5,610 nucleotides of DNA from an uncultured Methanomicrobiales archaeon. Its GTDB lineage: Archaea; Thermoplasmatota; Thermoplasmata; Methanomassiliicoccales; Methanomethylophilaceae. The position numbers and the translations under genes are program-made. Under the pieces are notes generated by a model that was not told the origin of the DNA, searched no databases, and saw nothing but the letters and a program-made list of their open reading frames with translations. Shown here piece after piece: positions 3,783 to 5,610 of the stretch. The stretch spans positions 1 to 5,610 of the forward strand of contig CAMMYR010000051.1 in the NCBI GenBank assembly GCA_946528255.1. Reading direction: 5' to 3'. Numbering within the stretch: position 1 is the stretch's first letter; every line of letters begins with the position of its first letter.

Positions 3783-5610
3783 ATGTTCAATGCGGAGGGG
3801 CCTGTTGGCGGTAAGGGATACAGAACCGCCTTGCTGGCCGTGATTATGGCGATAGCGATTTCCATCGCGTGCATCGCGTTATCGGATGATCCGGGTACGG
3901 AATCCTATGCTGATACCAGCGGCTCCTGCGGCGATCATATGACCTGGGCAGTGGCGGGTGATACGCTGACCATCACCGGGTACGGGGCGATGACCGATTA
4001 TAATAATACGTCGAACAGGGCTCCGTGGTATTCAACGGGGTTCAAGGCGATCGTTTTCGTTAGCACCGATCCAGGGATCACACATATCGGCAACTATGCT
4101 TTCTATTACTGTAGCGAAGCTACAACAGTTACAGATTTTCCAGGTACAGCGACAACTATCGGCAGCAATGCTTTCTACCGTTGCACCAAGCTCACGGGCC
4201 CCATATCCCTCTCCGATGCTGTAACGTCGATCGGCAGTAGCGCATTCGAAGGTTGTGGAGAACTAACAGGCCAGCTCCCGAAATTCAGTAATCTGACCGC
4301 GTTGGGCGACCGTGCATTCAGAGACTGCGGAAAACTCACGGGTTCCATCGACTTCACCGGCTCCGCTCTTACGTCTTTGGGCTCGGAGGCATTCAGCGGC
4401 TGCTCCAGCTTGAACGGGACCCTTACTCTGCCTAGCGGTTTGACATCCATACCGGGTCATGCCTTCAGAGGATGCTCCGGTCTCACCGGCGGCTTATCGA
4501 TCCCCTCCAACGTCACGTCGATAGGCGACCATGCATTCGATGGGTGCACCGGCCTCAATGGTGTTTTCACACCCCCAACGGGGAATTTCTCGATCGGAGA
4601 ATTTGCGTTCAGCGATTGTAAAAACATTACAGGTTCGCTTCCGGAGTTAACAAAAGTGACCGTTCTGTCGAGGGGTGCTTTCTATAAATGCTCCGGTCTC
4701 ACCGGCCCCATTGATTTCACCGGCACCTCCTTCACGGCAATCGAGGATTCCGTTTTCAACGGCTGCTCCGGGCTAACCAGTATCACATTCCCCGCAAATC
4801 TGACATCCATAGGTGCTTCCACCTTCAGCTTATGCACCGGTCTCACCGGCGGCTTATCGATCCCCTCCAACGTCACATCGATCGGCAACTCTGCGTTCTA
4901 TAAGTGCACCGGCCTCAATGGTAACCTATCGCTGCCTTCAGGCATACAATCGATCGGGGACAGTGCTTTCTACAATTGCGCGGGGCTGACCGGATCGCTC
5001 CCGACAATGAGCAGTCTCACAACATTGGAACAGAGCGCATTCCAGAATTGCTCAAGTCTCACCGGCGGCATCAACCTAACCGGCAGCTCCATCACTGAAA
5101 TCAAATATGGGACCTTCAAAGGCTGCTCCCACCTCGATGGCACGCTGACACTGCCCTCTGGTTTGACGGAAATACTTAGTTATGCGTTCGAGAATTGTGA
5201 AAACCTCAGCGGGGCCCTCGCGCTACCCTCCGGCCTGCAGAAAATCGGCGTTGCAACATTTCATGGATGCAAGAGTTTCACCAGTTTATCGATCCCCGCC
5301 ACCGTCACGGACATCGGTATCGCAGGCTCCACCGGACCCGGGACGTTCGAAGGATGCAGCGGACTCACGGGGAGCCTGACCATTCCTGCTAATACGACAT
5401 TAATCGGTCATAAGGCGTACTACGGATGCAGCGGACTCACGGGGAGCCTGACCATACCTGCCGCTACGACGGAAATCGATGCCAGCGCCTTCAGCGGCTG
5501 CTCCCACCTCGACGGCACTCTGACGTTCCAGGGATCTACGGTTACTCTGGGGAACAATGCCTTCCAGGGAACCAACTTCCTGACCATCGACCTCACTTCC
5601 TGCACAAGCC
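3783..5610 (+). CDS. Secreted BspA-like LRR_5 surface protein (3'-partial)
   Basis: The frame is open from 3783 to the window edge (609 residues, no stop), so the protein is longer than seen. Residues 11-34 are a basic tip plus a hydrophobic helix (signal peptide or anchor), with a possible cleavage after SYA (43). Residues 44-95 (SGSCGDHMTWAVAGDTLTITGYGAMTDY...APWY) are the typical N-terminal module of BspA-type proteins. From ~96 on there are about 21 LRR_5 repeats with the pattern S-I-G-x-x-A-F-x-x-C-x-x-L-T-G-x-L. Twenty repeat cysteines recur from C110 to C573, mostly every 24 residues; the last visible repeat has Thr (597) instead. Such proteins are exported and used in adhesion or host and microbe binding, often in gut species. 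The ligand is unknown. Fourteen N-x-S/T sequons are visible. Start choice: an A/T-rich box A lies ~25 bases upstream with no Shine-Dalgarno, so it is probably leaderless; nearby ATGs at 3765 and 3773 are out of frame or stop at once. Base composition is visibly less GC-rich than the cluster to its left. Confidence 0.9.
   Translation, partial: MFNAEGPVGGKGYRTALLAVIMAIAISIACIALSDDPGTESYADTSGSCGDHMTWAVAGDTLTITGYGAMTDYNNTSNRAPWYSTGFKAIVFVSTDPGITHIGNYAFYYCSEATTVTDFPGTATTIGSNAFYRCTKLTGPISLSDAVTSIGSSAFEGCGELTGQLPKFSNLTALGDRAFRDCGKLTGSIDFTGSALTSLGSEAFSGCSSLNGTLTLPSGLTSIPGHAFRGCSGLTGGLSIPSNVTSIGDHAFDGCTGLNGVFTPPTGNFSIGEFAFSDCKNITGSLPELTKVTVLSRGAFYKCSGLTGPIDFTGTSFTAIEDSVFNGCSGLTSITFPANLTSIGASTFSLCTGLTGGLSIPSNVTSIGNSAFYKCTGLNGNLSLPSGIQSIGDSAFYNCAGLTGSLPTMSSLTTLEQSAFQNCSSLTGGINLTGSSITEIKYGTFKGCSHLDGTLTLPSGLTEILSYAFENCENLSGALALPSGLQKIGVATFHGCKSFTSLSIPATVTDIGIAGSTGPGTFEGCSGLTGSLTIPANTTLIGHKAYYGCSGLTGSLTIPAATTEIDASAFSGCSHLDGTLTFQGSTVTLGNNAFQGTNFLTIDLTSCTS
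4477..4516 (+). repeat. 40-bp exact direct repeat, copy 1 (copy 2 at 4837-4876)
   Basis: The 40 bases encoding S/T-GLTGGLSIPSNVT are identical at 4477-4516 and 4837-4876, exactly 360 bases apart. A second identical block, 4544-4562 and 4904-4922 (gtgcaccggcctcaatggt), keeps the same offset. Identity including third codon positions shows recent duplication or gene conversion between superunits A and B rather than only protein-level selection. Confidence 0.9.
4837..4876 (+). repeat. 40-bp exact direct repeat, copy 2
   Basis: This is the partner of 4477-4516, inside superunit B. It is followed by the same 19-base block at 4904-4922 that follows copy 1 at 4544-4562. The bases between the blocks differ, so the similarity is patchy, as expected after gene conversion. 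Confidence 0.9.
5352..5495 (+). repeat. 72-bp tandem duplication (one LRR unit)
   Basis: Units are 5352-5423 and 5424-5495. The first 32 bases of each (ggatgcagcggactcacggg and the next 12) are identical, followed by one mismatch and then cctgc in both. The offset of 72 is exactly 24 codons, one LRR. Both encode GCSGLTGSLTIPA. The rest of each unit has diverged. Confidence 0.85.

Larger units (their letters stand above)
4257..5357 (+). repeat. Five-LRR higher-order repeat, three tandem copies (~360 bp each)
   Basis: Copies are A 4257-4619 (residues 159-279), B 4620-4979 (280-399) and C 4980-5357 (400-525). Each has five LRRs in the same order. Position 1 carries LTG-x-LP-x3-x-LT. Position 2 carries I-D/N-x-TG-S/T and is one residue longer (25). 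Position 3 is mostly GTLTLPSGLTSI-like. Position 4 is LTGGLSIPSNVTSIG in A and B. Position 5 is LNG-like. Copy C has a five-residue insertion (GIAGSTGPG region) in its last repeat. After C the order continues: residues 550-573 resemble position 2, and 574-597 resemble position 3. Confidence 0.8.

Noticed and set aside
4175..4450. Minus-strand frames in the LRR gene (also 4263-4460, 4682-4888, 5420-5605)
   Set aside because: They are antisense readings of the repeat array that recur because the repeats recur. They have no independent start signals.
4257..5495. CRISPR-like array from regular repeats
   Set aside because: The repeats are coding, in frame, 72 or 360 bases in period, with no identical short repeat/unique spacer pattern. 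They are LRR units.

Overview
The window looks like a piece of an archaeal chromosome, most plausibly from a Thermoplasmata-type methanogen such as a host-associated Methanomassiliicoccales. This placement is inference. It rests on the C-terminus of an archaeal/eukaryotic-type DNA primase large subunit, a CDP-alcohol phosphatidyltransferase of the archaetidylinositol-phosphate-synthase kind, an archaeal TATA box that implies a leaderless mRNA, and a very large BspA-type leucine-rich-repeat surface protein of a kind common in gut-associated microbes and some gut archaea.

Layout. Bases 1-342 (+) hold the 3' end of the primase large subunit gene. The recognisable protein ends near base 171, but the frame stays open to 342 and overlaps the next gene tail-to-tail. 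Bases 3671 down to 167 (-) hold a tightly packed four-gene cluster, in transcription order: a CDP-alcohol phosphatidyltransferase (3671-3000); a small divergent AlbA_2/Schlafen-type protein (3003-2569); a polytopic GT-C membrane glycosyltransferase resembling GT87/PIG-M (2559-1210); and a membrane-anchored protein with a probable GATase1-like Rossmann domain (1213-167). Two junctions are ATGA overlaps and the third is an 8-base gap, so one transcript is likely. Bases 3672-3782 are a divergent intergenic region with a Shine-Dalgarno for the cluster, a symmetric TATA element and a 10-bp palindrome. From 3783 (+) to the window edge runs one open frame (609 residues visible, no stop) for a secreted LRR_5/BspA-like protein.

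How the genes may work together. The cluster pairs an enzyme that makes a phospholipid headgroup with a membrane glycosyltransferase and an anchored extracytoplasmic protein. This suggests synthesis of a glycosylated membrane lipid or other surface glycoconjugate. The AlbA_2 protein is the odd member and could be regulatory. The divergent LRR protein is a surface adhesin-type protein; sharing a promoter region with the cluster makes co-regulation of cell-surface components possible but unproven.

The most striking structure is in the LRR gene. Its ~24-residue repeats are arranged in a five-repeat higher-order unit of ~120 residues (~360 bp) present in at least three tandem copies, with a more recent 72-bp duplication near the window end. 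I see no CRISPR array, tRNA, rRNA, insertion sequence or clear defence or toxin-antitoxin system.
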